In this document: positions 8,009 through 15,366 of the stretch, one piece after another
How the letters are laid out: each line of letters opens with the position of its first letter
Position numbering within the stretch: the stretch's first letter is position 1
Assembly (NCBI GenBank): GCA_028692715.1
Contig: JAQUWU010000003.1
Location: 62,001-126,000 of the forward strand
Length of the DNA stretch: 64,000 bases
Origin: Paludibacter sp.
GTDB taxonomy: Bacteria; Bacteroidota; Bacteroidia; Bacteroidales; Paludibacteraceae
Direction of reading: 5' to 3'
Made by a program: the position numbers and the translations under genes
Notes under the pieces: model-generated
The model's input: the letters and a program-made list of their open reading frames with translations, nothing else
Told to the model about the DNA's origin: nothing
Databases searched by the model: none

Positions 8009-8527
8009 ATGATTCTCAAAACCGAAGTTTTTCCGATTGGACAAATCACCAAACCTCATGGGGTAAATGGTGAAATGTCTTTTTCTTTTACATCAGATGT
8101 GTTTGACCGTGAAGATGTTCCTTATTTCATTTTCGAACTGGAAGGAATTCTCGTTCCTTTCTTTCTAGAAGAATATCGCTTTAAAGGAAATACGACAGGA
8201 TTAATAAAACTAGATGGTATAACAACCGATGAGGAAGCCAGAAATTTTGCCGGACTTACCATTTATTTACCAAAAAAATTTCTGGAAAAAGTAGAGGATG
8301 CCGAAATTGAGCTGGATTATTTCGCCGGTTTTAATTTGGTTGATGTTAACAAGGGCTTATTAGGAAAAATAGCAGAAGTAGATCAAACAACTGAAAATGT
8401 TTTGTTTGTAATTCCTACTAAAAATGACGAACTATTAATCCCAGCCGGTGAAGAGTATATTACAGAAATTGATCACGATAAGAAAATCATTTATGTAGAT
8501 CTTCCTGAAGGATTACTTGATTTATAA
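8009..8527 (+). CDS. rimM: Ribosome maturation factor RimM
   Basis: A 172-residue 16S rRNA-processing factor that binds ribosomal protein S19 during 30S assembly. The N-terminal RimM domain opens with the typical IGQITKPHGVNGEMSF (about 9-24). The C-terminal PRC-barrel domain begins near residue 95 (DYFAGFNLVD) and contains the LLIPAGEEYI block. Length is standard. In many bacteria rimM lies with trmD and rplS; here it is single, with a strong terminator directly after it at 8576. Confidence 0.92.
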   Translation: MILKTEVFPIGQITKPHGVNGEMSFSFTSDVFDREDVPYFIFELEGILVPFFLEEYRFKGNTTGLIKLDGITTDEEARNFAGLTIYLPKKFLEKVEDAEIELDYFAGFNLVDVNKGLLGKIAEVDQTTENVLFVIPTKNDELLIPAGEEYITEIDHDKKIIYVDLPEGLLDL

Positions 8528-8575
8528 TATTTCAACAATATACGATTGATTAAGTATTCAATCTAAATTTTATTT

Positions 8576-8616
8576 TCAACCTGTTTTTGACAACATCAAA
8601 AACAGGTTGATTTGTT
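8576..8616 (+). terminator. Rho-independent terminator after rimM
   Basis: A perfect 14-bp stem, TCAACCTGTTTTTG paired with CAAAAACAGGTTGA, with a 7-base loop and a T-rich tail, 48 bases after the rimM stop. Confidence 0.85.
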
Positions 8617-8636
8617 TTAGAGTATATTTGTAGATA

Positions 8637-8770
8637 ATACCATTTGTACGTATAAAATAGCCCAAAGTTCTTTTATACGTCTACAGTGGTTAATGCCGAT
8701 GCATACAAACAAATAGGGCAATGAAACAAAGTCGAAATTGGACTGTATTGTTTGTGCGATCGGTATAATA
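8637..8770 (+). repeat. 130-bp structured dispersed repeat, copy 1
   Basis: The most diverged of three full copies (others at 26200-26331 and 61512-61641). It has two hairpin regions. The first is CGTATAAAA against TTTTATACG. The second joins CCGAT...ACAAACAA to TTGTTTGT...ATCGG. It lies between the rimM terminator and the ECF sigma factor gene, ending 47 bases before that start codon, so it may hold or affect that promoter. No open reading frame is conserved in it. Confidence 0.85.
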
Positions 8771-8817
8771 TATGAATGCAACGTTTTTGAGACAACAATC
8801 ATCTTGTAAATTAGTAT

Positions 8818-9372
8818 ATGGAGTTGAATACGCGTACCACCGACGAACAACAATTGATTGCGGGATGCAGGGACGGAAAGCCAAAGGCTCAAAAAGCCAT
8901 TTATGAGCTTTACGCACCGGCAATGATGTCTGTGTGTTACAGGTATGTAAATGACATGGAAACTGCTAAAGATTTATTACAGGACGGATTTATAAAATTA
9001 TTTACTAAAATAGATTCGTTTTCGGGAACTGGTGCATTTGGAGGTTGGGTCCGACGGATTTTTGTGACTACTTCGTTGGAATTTCTGAGACAAACCAATG
9101 CATTAAAATTAAGTACAAGTATTGATGAGTTTGAGTATTTCATTGAAAATGAAGATGTTTCTACATTGGATAAAATTTCAGCAGATGATATAATGAAATG
9201 CATTTCTCAACTTTCTGACGGTTACCGCACTGTTTTTAATTTATATGCTATAGAAGGTTACTCGCATGCCGAAATCGCCGAGATGCTCAATATTAATGAA
9301 GTTACATCTCGGTCTCAATTTATGAGAGCAAGAAAAATTCTTCAAAAAAGCGTACAGGAATTAGTGAAATAG
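8818..9372 (+). CDS. ECF-type RNA polymerase sigma factor
   Basis: A 184-residue sigma-70 family factor with only regions 2 and 4. Region 2 includes YELYAPAMMSVCYRYVNDMETAKDLLQDGFIKLF (about 28-61), which covers the core-binding and -10 recognition helices. Region 4 has the helix-turn-helix LYAIEGYSHAEIAEMLNINEVTSRSQFMRARK (about 142-173). Such factors direct polymerase to stress or envelope promoters. A protein with an inner-membrane segment follows 6 bases later and is probably its membrane partner. A copy of the dispersed repeat lies directly upstream. The target regulon is unknown. Confidence 0.92.
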   Translation: MELNTRTTDEQQLIAGCRDGKPKAQKAIYELYAPAMMSVCYRYVNDMETAKDLLQDGFIKLFTKIDSFSGTGAFGGWVRRIFVTTSLEFLRQTNALKLSTSIDEFEYFIENEDVSTLDKISADDIMKCISQLSDGYRTVFNLYAIEGYSHAEIAEMLNINEVTSRSQFMRARKILQKSVQELVK

Positions 9373-9378
9373 AAAGAG

Positions 9379-10653
9379 ATGAAAAACAAAAACAAACATA
9401 TTGATTCAAAAGATGCATTCAGCGATTTACTTAGACAAAAACTGGAAGGTCATCAACTACCGGTTGATGTGAACGTTTGGAGTCAGCTTGAGAAAAAACT
9501 GCATCCTAAACGCAAGAAAATTGCATTCTGGTGGATGACAATCGGTTGGGCTGCAGTTATTGCTTTATTATTTAGTATACAACCATTTACAAGTGAAAAA
9601 CAGTTTAACGAATACACTCTTCATGAAGATAATGTAGAACAAAATCAACTAAAAGTAATTCCAACAACACCGAAAAAAAATATAGGAACGGTATTAAACT
9701 CAAGTACGAAAGAAAATGCAAAACTTAAAGGAAAACCTCAAAATACTGAGTCAAAAACTATAAGAAAAGATGTTACAAATCAGAAAAATGAGCAAACCAG
9801 ACCTAAAAAATATGCTGAAATTGTCTCACAGGCAGCAACTGAATTTAAGGATGAATCAGAAAATATAACGGTTACAAATCAACCTACCAATAATAAAGAA
9901 ACCGGGAATCATTTAAACGATTCCATTTCTAAAACTGTAAAAAGGAATTCAATTGAAAAATTGGAATCAGAAAAGTCGTCTGAAAAGGAACAAAAAAAGA
10001 AACATGAATGGTTGTTAGCAGCCGCATTTGGATCTGGCGGAAGTGCCTCCTTATCCGGATCGAACGATATGCTCTTTGCTGATGTTGGTGACAGGTTTAT
10101 GGTCAATGCACAAACCAGATATACTCAAATATTAACGCCAAACGATTTTACGAATAAAAGTTTTATGGAACCAATATCGTTTGGATTAACTATAAGAAAA
10201 GACTTTAACGATTATCTGGCAATTGAGACAGGATTGGTCTATACTTATTTATTTGCTTCTTTCGAAGAGAATAGATATTCTCATTACGATGCCACTCTTT
10301 CACTTCATTATCTTGGAATTCCGGCAAATCTGATAATCCCTATTTGGAAAAATTCAAAATGGGAAGTGTATTTATCTGGTGGTGGAATGATTGAAAAAGG
10401 CTTACGATCCGTTTACATACAAAATGAGTATGTTGGAAATCAGATTATAACAACTGATGCAAGAACAAGTATTGACGGTTTTCAATGGTCAGTGAATGTA
10501 GCTATGGGAGGTGCTTATAAAATTCAAAGAAATATCGATATTTATTTTGAACCAAAGTTTTCGTACTTTTTCGACAACAATCAGCCACTAAGTGCAAGAA
10601 CTGATAAACCGGTGGTGATTGGATTGTCAGCGGGTGTCCGTTTTAAATTGTAA
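9379..10653 (+). CDS. Membrane-anchored protein with C-terminal beta-barrel-like domain
   Basis: A 424-residue protein translated directly after the ECF sigma factor. A cytoplasmic N-terminus of about 48 residues (DAFSDLLRQKLEGHQLPVD, then a W-S-Q-L-E-K-K-L segment) precedes one transmembrane helix (about 50-68). A long Lys/Asn/Thr-rich low-complexity linker follows (about 70-205). The C-terminal 210 residues look like an outer-membrane-type beta-barrel: alternating hydrophobic strands, GLTIRKDFNDYLAIETGLVYTY, and a terminal GLSAGVRFKL. The layout suggests an anti-sigma-like or envelope-spanning sensor partner of the sigma factor. No classical anti-sigma zinc motif is visible. Function is inferred from context only. 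Confidence 0.7.
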   Translation: MKNKNKHIDSKDAFSDLLRQKLEGHQLPVDVNVWSQLEKKLHPKRKKIAFWWMTIGWAAVIALLFSIQPFTSEKQFNEYTLHEDNVEQNQLKVIPTTPKKNIGTVLNSSTKENAKLKGKPQNTESKTIRKDVTNQKNEQTRPKKYAEIVSQAATEFKDESENITVTNQPTNNKETGNHLNDSISKTVKRNSIEKLESEKSSEKEQKKKHEWLLAAAFGSGGSASLSGSNDMLFADVGDRFMVNAQTRYTQILTPNDFTNKSFMEPISFGLTIRKDFNDYLAIETGLVYTYLFASFEENRYSHYDATLSLHYLGIPANLIIPIWKNSKWEVYLSGGGMIEKGLRSVYIQNEYVGNQIITTDARTSIDGFQWSVNVAMGGAYKIQRNIDIYFEPKFSYFFDNNQPLSARTDKPVVIGLSAGVRFKL

Positions 10654-10950
10654 GTGTTCTATTGATTGGGGTAGTTGAAATTCATTTTTGTTTTCAACAA
10701 ATAGGCACATCCAGGTTTGAGGAGGGTAGCTAAAAGTAAAATAAGTTATTCAAAGTTATCTTTAAATAATGAATCCACTCCGAAAAAGAGTAGCTCCTGC
10801 TTACAGCAGGCAGGGTCAAAATTGAGCTATATTGTTTACACAATCAGTATAAATTGACATCACAATTGATACCGAGATTAGATAATTTAGAATTTTGAGC
10901 AACGTTTTTCTAAAATATTGCATCTTATAAAAGAAATGAATAATAACTTT
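10654..10950. other. Intergenic region with repeat remnants
   Basis: No convincing gene. It holds a small palindrome, CCTGC - TTACA - GCAGG, at 10796-10810. At 10814-10852 lies a diverged match to the 3' end of the 130-bp dispersed repeat (GTCAAAATTG, then ATTGTTT, then CAGTATAA). The MITE-like element begins at 10951. Confidence 0.6.
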
Positions 10951-11214
10951 TAAGTAAATGGAACAAATTAATGTACCATTTAGAAACATTAATAGAACGC
11001 TGATTTTCGCTGATTTATCGGAAAATGAAGGATAAAACAAAACGGATTTTTCTTGCCTTCGGCAAGATGATTAAGACGCAACTATCTGTAAATCATTCCG
11101 ATTTATCGGAATTCAAATCCGTTTTTTCAAATCCACTCTATCTGTAAAATCAGCGTTCTATTCTTAAATATTTTCATGCAAAATACGACATTATTTGTTT
11201 TCAATTACTTAGAA
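10951..11214. mobile_element. MITE-like nested palindromic element, copy A
   Basis: 264 bases, repeated in inverted orientation at 17733-18015 with only a handful of substitutions. Its outer ends are imperfect inverted repeats of about 24 bases (TAAGTAAATGG... and the complement of ...CAATTACTTA). Inside is a perfect 17-bp inverted pair (10991-11007 and 11146-11162), then an 11-bp pair AAAACGGATTT/AAATCCGTTTT, then two small hairpins, TTGCC-TTC-GGCAA and ATTCCGAT-TT-ATCGGAAT. No open reading frame. It ends 6 bases before the serpin start codon. Confidence 0.8.
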
Positions 11215-11220
11215 AAAATT

Positions 11221-12444
11221 ATGAAAAAATTGATTTATCTTTTATTGTTGAGCTTTTTGGCAACAAGCTGCGAATCAAATGATCCAATCATAATTGGAGA
11301 AGATGCTCAACCCATTGTTTTAAAAGCAAACCAACAAAAACGTGTTTCCCAGGATAATGATTTTGCATTTGATTTACTCAAAAAAACAATAGAAAATTCT
11401 GAAGAGACCAATGTTTTTGTCTCACCATTAAGTGTAAGTATTGCCTTGGGAATGGCATGGAACGGTGCTTCTGGTGAAACGAGAACTGAAATGGAGACTG
11501 CCATGAACATCTCCGGTTTGACAACTGATGATATTAATGATTACTATAAGATTATGCAGTCCACTTTGCCGGGTATAGATCCAAGTACAAAACTCAGCAT
11601 TGCCAACTCTTTGTGGTACCGGACAGGATTTCCTGTAAAAACAGATTATCTTAAAGTAAACAGCGATTATTTCGGAGCGTATATTCGGGAAATTGATTTT
11701 TCAAAATCTTGGGCATTGGATACTATCAATAATTGGTGTTCAAGCAAAACAAACAAATTGATTCCAACAATATTAGACGACATTTCGCCAGATGCTATGA
11801 TGTATCTGATAAATGCCGTTTATTTCAAAGGTATTTGGCGAAGTAAGTTTGATAAAAAAGAAACTATAGAGAGTAATTTCACGAATGAATTGAAGCAAAA
11901 TTCAAAAGTAAACATGATGCATCAGGAAGATACTTTTGCATACTATTCTGATGAACTCGCACAATACGTTGATATGCCTTATGGGAACAAAGCCTTTTCG
12001 ATGACGGTGATATTGCCTGCAGAGGACAAAACTACTACTAACGTACTAGACTCGCTTAACAGCGTGAGTTTAACTGAGAAATTAAGTAACATGCATGTAC
12101 AAAAAATCATGCTGTACCTTCCACGTTTTAAAGTAGAAAATAAATTTGAGCTGAAACCTGTAATGGAAATGATGGGAATGCATTTGGCTTTTACCGATAG
12201 GGCTGATTTTTCTAATATTTCAGATATTTCACTATTTATTTCTGAAATCATTCATAAAACATATATCACTGTTGATGAAGAAGGTACTGAAGCAGCTGCT
12301 GTAACTGCCATTGGTATGTATACAACGTCCTTGCCGGAATATCCAATAGTAATGGTGGATAAACCTTTTATTTTTCTAATTCGCGAAAAAAGTACCGGGG
12401 TCATTTTATTTATAGGGAAAATGGGAACCATTGAAAAGTATTGA
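11221..12444 (+). CDS. Serpin-family lipoprotein
   Basis: A 407-residue serine protease inhibitor family protein. The start at 11221 gives a lipoprotein signal peptide (KLIYLLLLSFLATSC, Cys near 17); an in-frame earlier start at 11176 lies inside the MITE-like repeat and is unlikely. Serpin hallmarks are NVFVSPLSVSIALGMAWNGASGETR (about 63-87), NAVYFKGIWRSKF (about 199-211), and the hinge DEEGTEAAAVTA followed by the reactive loop and the late block VDKPFIFLIREKSTGVILFIGKM. Counting from the hinge, P1-P1' would be Thr-Ser, which points to an elastase-, subtilisin- or papain-like target (inference). It is probably surface- or periplasm-anchored, and protects against host or community proteases. 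Confidence 0.93.
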   Translation: MKKLIYLLLLSFLATSCESNDPIIIGEDAQPIVLKANQQKRVSQDNDFAFDLLKKTIENSEETNVFVSPLSVSIALGMAWNGASGETRTEMETAMNISGLTTDDINDYYKIMQSTLPGIDPSTKLSIANSLWYRTGFPVKTDYLKVNSDYFGAYIREIDFSKSWALDTINNWCSSKTNKLIPTILDDISPDAMMYLINAVYFKGIWRSKFDKKETIESNFTNELKQNSKVNMMHQEDTFAYYSDELAQYVDMPYGNKAFSMTVILPAEDKTTTNVLDSLNSVSLTEKLSNMHVQKIMLYLPRFKVENKFELKPVMEMMGMHLAFTDRADFSNISDISLFISEIIHKTYITVDEEGTEAAAVTAIGMYTTSLPEYPIVMVDKPFIFLIREKSTGVILFIGKMGTIEKY

Positions 12445-12478
12445 CAGTAAAGATAATACTCTACAGACAGTTGTAACC

Positions 12479-13768
12479 ATGAAAAAAATAATATTTCTAA
12501 TCAACATACTCATACTTGCTCTCACAAGTTGTTCCGACAACGTTTCCGAAGTGGTAACGTATAAAATTAACGAGCCCGTTTTTATGGATGCTGAAACTTT
12601 TCGGAACTCTGTAAAAGTAACATCCGAATCAAAAGCCATAGAAACGCTTGGTAAAATATGTTTCTACGAAGGTTATCTGTATATATCAGAACCTGAAAAA
12701 GGAATTCATATTATCGACAACAGAAACCCTGCAAATCCTCAAATTATTGGTTTTATTGAATTGCTGGGAAATGGTGATTTATCCATTCGGAATGGATTAC
12801 TTTATGCCGATTCGTTTATCGATTTAGTTTGGTTTAACATTAGTAATCCAGCACAACCAACGCTTAAAGGACGTTTAGAAGATGTTTTCGTAACTGCTTT
12901 GCCAAAAATTGATAATGAATACAGTCCTGATTATAACATGTGTTATAATGGAGATTCAACCGGAATTATTGTCGGATGGAAACTGAAAGAGAGAAAAGAA
13001 ACAGTAACTAATTATACTGGTTACGGATATTGGGGCTGGGGAAATAAGGAAACGATGACACCCATGATGGACGGCGCTTATTCATCATCAACAAGTTCAA
13101 CCGGAATTACAGGTTCAATGTCTCGTTTTACTATTTACAACGGTAATTTATATACTGTAATTAACAATGCATTAAACATATTTAGTCTAGATGGCGAAAA
13201 ACCTGAAAAGGTTGGAGATAATACCTATCTAAACTGGAATGTTGAAACAATTTTCAGCTATAAAGACAATTTGTTCTTTGGCACAACCACCGGAATGATA
13301 ATTTATTCTGTTACAGATCCATTAAACCCAATTTATCAATCTTGTATTACTCATGCATATGCTTGTGATCCTGTAGTAGTGGACAATGATTTAGCATATA
13401 TAACCATTCATTCAGGAAGTATTTGTGATGTTTCTGCTAGTAAGAACTCCCTGATAATTGTCGATGTGAAAGATATAAAGAATCCAAAAGAAATTGTTAG
13501 CCATGATATGACTTGTCCTAAAGGTTTGGGAATTGATGATGGTAAATTATTTTTGTGCGACGATGGTTTGAAAATATACACTATCGGTAATGATCCGCGA
13601 ACGTTGATGTCAAATCAAATTGCCCACTATAAAGGAATGGATGGATATGATGTTATAGCCAATAATAATACTCTTATAATGATTGCTGATAATGGTCTTT
13701 ATCAATATGATTATAGTAATCTTAATGATATAAAACAAGTTAGTAAAATTGACATAGGCATTAAATAA
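12479..13768 (+). CDS. LVIVD-repeat lipoprotein
   Basis: A 429-residue lipoprotein. The start at 12479 gives a signal peptide ending in the lipobox LALTSC (Cys near 18). The mature part consists of repeats of the LVIVD/beta-propeller type: units with an I-I-D-N-R-N-P-A-N-P-Q-I-I-G-F pattern (about 75-90), W-F-N-I-S-N-P-A-Q-P (about 119-128), I-Y-S-V-T-D-P-L-N-P and L-I-I-V-D-V-K-D-I-K-N-P-K-E-I-V. The fold suggests a seven-bladed propeller on the cell surface. It follows the serpin gene by 34 bases, so the two may be co-transcribed. The molecular role is unknown. Confidence 0.88.
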   Translation: MKKIIFLINILILALTSCSDNVSEVVTYKINEPVFMDAETFRNSVKVTSESKAIETLGKICFYEGYLYISEPEKGIHIIDNRNPANPQIIGFIELLGNGDLSIRNGLLYADSFIDLVWFNISNPAQPTLKGRLEDVFVTALPKIDNEYSPDYNMCYNGDSTGIIVGWKLKERKETVTNYTGYGYWGWGNKETMTPMMDGAYSSSTSSTGITGSMSRFTIYNGNLYTVINNALNIFSLDGEKPEKVGDNTYLNWNVETIFSYKDNLFFGTTTGMIIYSVTDPLNPIYQSCITHAYACDPVVVDNDLAYITIHSGSICDVSASKNSLIIVDVKDIKNPKEIVSHDMTCPKGLGIDDGKLFLCDDGLKIYTIGNDPRTLMSNQIAHYKGMDGYDVIANNNTLIMIADNGLYQYDYSNLNDIKQVSKIDIGIK

Positions 13769-13782
13769 TAAAGAATAGAACG

Positions 13783-14187
13783 ATGAATAAAAATAAATTA
13801 CACTTTCTTTTAGTACTTCTCTTCGTGTTTTTATACTCTTCCTGTGATCGCCGTGATGGAGACTGGGATGATAATATTAAGTTGTCTACAAAAAAAGCTA
13901 TCTTTTCGGCTCAAGGCGATTCGATAACCATTAAAACCGGTGGAAGTTGGTGGTGGATTAACAATATCACTGTAAATAATAATGCAAAATGGTATTCATT
14001 ACCTGAATTGGCTGATTCAACACAATATACTATTAATCTGGATAGTATTATCGTTGAACGTCGGGATAATAAAACCTTATTTGTGAAAGCAATGAAGAAT
14101 AATTTAAATACACAGAGAAAAATTCAAATTTGCCTTGAAGCAGGTGATTATTTTGACTATGTAATCATTACTCAAAATGGGCAATAA
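13783..14187 (+). CDS. Small lipoprotein with BACON-like domain
   Basis: A 134-residue lipoprotein. The signal peptide ends at a lipobox (VFLYSSC, Cys near 21). The mature domain has the beta-sandwich pattern of BACON/Ig-like modules: an initial K-x-x-F-S-A-x-G-D-S-I-T-I-K-T-x-G-x-W-W-W segment (about 41-60) and a terminal strand FDYVIITQNGQ, typical of BACON ends. Such domains in Bacteroidales often bind carbohydrate or mucin, or act as spacers; here there is no enzyme domain attached. It is 14 bases after the LVIVD gene and is probably the third gene of one operon. Confidence 0.75.
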   Translation: MNKNKLHFLLVLLFVFLYSSCDRRDGDWDDNIKLSTKKAIFSAQGDSITIKTGGSWWWINNITVNNNAKWYSLPELADSTQYTINLDSIIVERRDNKTLFVKAMKNNLNTQRKIQICLEAGDYFDYVIITQNGQ

Positions 14188-14229
14188 AAAAATCTCCAAA
14201 AAGCAGTTGCACTTTTTAGAGATTTTTTT
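14186..14229. terminator. Bidirectional terminator between BACON-like gene and fabI
   Basis: A stem AAAAAAATCTC...GAGATTTTTTT with an inner AAAAAG/CTTTTT pairing between convergent genes. T-runs are present in both directions. Confidence 0.8.
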
Positions 14230-14248
14230 GTAAAATATATCGTATAAA

Positions 14249-15106
14249 TTATCCGTAAATAATTTTACCATTCTCGTCTTTAAATTCATCAAAACTTTTA
14301 TTATATTGCTCCATAGCACGATAGCTCATTGCCATACTTGAGAAGCCTCCATCGTGCAGTAAATTTTGCATGGTCACTTTACGAGTCAAATCGCTAAACA
14401 TTACCACGCAATAGTCGGCACAATCAGCAGCTGTAGCATTGCCCAGAGGGGACATTCTGTCTGAAAAATCAAGTAAGCTTTCCATACCCTTAACACCACT
14501 TCCGGCAGTTGTTACAGTTGGTGATTGGGATATTGTATTTACGCGTACATTCTTTTCACGACCATAAATATACCCAAAACTGCGAGCTATAGATTCCAAC
14601 ATCGATTTTGCATCTGCCATGTCATTATATCCAAAAACAGTTCGTTGTGCTGCCATATACGATAGTGCAACAACAGAACCCCAATCGTTTATAGCATCCA
14701 TCTTTTTAGCAACCTGAAGCATTTTATGAAACGAAATGGCTGAAATATCAAGTGTTGTATTGAGCATATCGTAATCTAAATCGTCGTATAAACGTTTTTT
14801 ACGAACATTTGGAGACATACCGATAGAATGTAAAACAAAATCAATTTTTCCACCTAATAATTCCATCGATTGAGAAAAAACCTGTTCTAAATCTTCGACA
14901 CTTGTTGCATCAGCAGGAATTAATGGCGCGTTAAGCTTTTCAGCTAATTCGTTAGTTGTTCCCATTCGTACAGCTAATGGTGTGTTCGACAAAGTAATAA
15001 TTGCACCTTCTTCTACTACACGTTCGGCCACTTTCCATGCAATGGACATATCGTTCAATGCACCAAAAACAATTCCTCTTTTACCTTTTAATAAATTGTT
15101 ACTCAT
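14249..15106 (-). CDS. fabI: Enoyl-ACP reductase (NADH)
   Basis: A 285-residue short-chain dehydrogenase-type enzyme that completes each cycle of fatty acid elongation by reducing trans-2-enoyl-ACP. It opens with LLKGKRGIVFGALNDMSIAWKVA, the modified nucleotide loop of FabI. The catalytic block has the family's Tyr...Tyr-x6-Lys arrangement (LSYMAAQRTVFGYNDMADAKSM, about 143-164). The terminal VTMQNLLHDGGFSSMAM is also typical. Length fits Bacteroidota FabI. It is the likely triclosan-sensitive type by family. A -7 box lies at 15183 upstream. Confidence 0.93.
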   Translation of the reverse strand: MSNNLLKGKRGIVFGALNDMSIAWKVAERVVEEGAIITLSNTPLAVRMGTTNELAEKLNAPLIPADATSVEDLEQVFSQSMELLGGKIDFVLHSIGMSPNVRKKRLYDDLDYDMLNTTLDISAISFHKMLQVAKKMDAINDWGSVVALSYMAAQRTVFGYNDMADAKSMLESIARSFGYIYGREKNVRVNTISQSPTVTTAGSGVKGMESLLDFSDRMSPLGNATAADCADYCVVMFSDLTRKVTMQNLLHDGGFSSMAMSYRAMEQYNKSFDEFKDENGKIIYG

Positions 15107-15182
15107 ATTTTTTTGTTAATAGTTTATGTACTAAAACATATAATTTCATGAATTGTTTCACAGTACAATCAGATTTCCGGCA

Positions 15183-15190
15183 CAAAGATA
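15183..15190 (-). promoter_or_regulatory. Bacteroidota -7 box for fabI
   Basis: TATCTTTG on the minus strand, 76 bases upstream of the fabI start codon. Confidence 0.6.
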
Positions 15191-15313
15191 CGTAAAATGT
15201 GCAAGATTTAAAAATTACATCGAACTTCCATTTAGCCATCAAAACACAAAAGCCTCATATTGTACAACATACAGACTTTATAAATAGTTTAAGGGTACAT
15301 CAATAAACACAAA

Positions 15314-15347
15314 AACACCGCCACAATAAGACTATTGTGGCGGTGTT
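15314..15347 (-). terminator. Terminator after serA
   Basis: A perfect 15-bp stem, AACACCGCCACAATA/TATTGTGGCGGTGTT, with a 4-base loop. On the minus strand it is followed by TTTTTG, just after the serA stop. Confidence 0.88.
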
Positions 15348-15366
15348 AAAAAGTATTTTAAACAAA

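Noticed and set aside
10816-11040. Minus-strand reading frame of 74 codons in the intergenic region
   Set aside because: It runs through the repeat remnant and the MITE-like element and has no coding character or start context.
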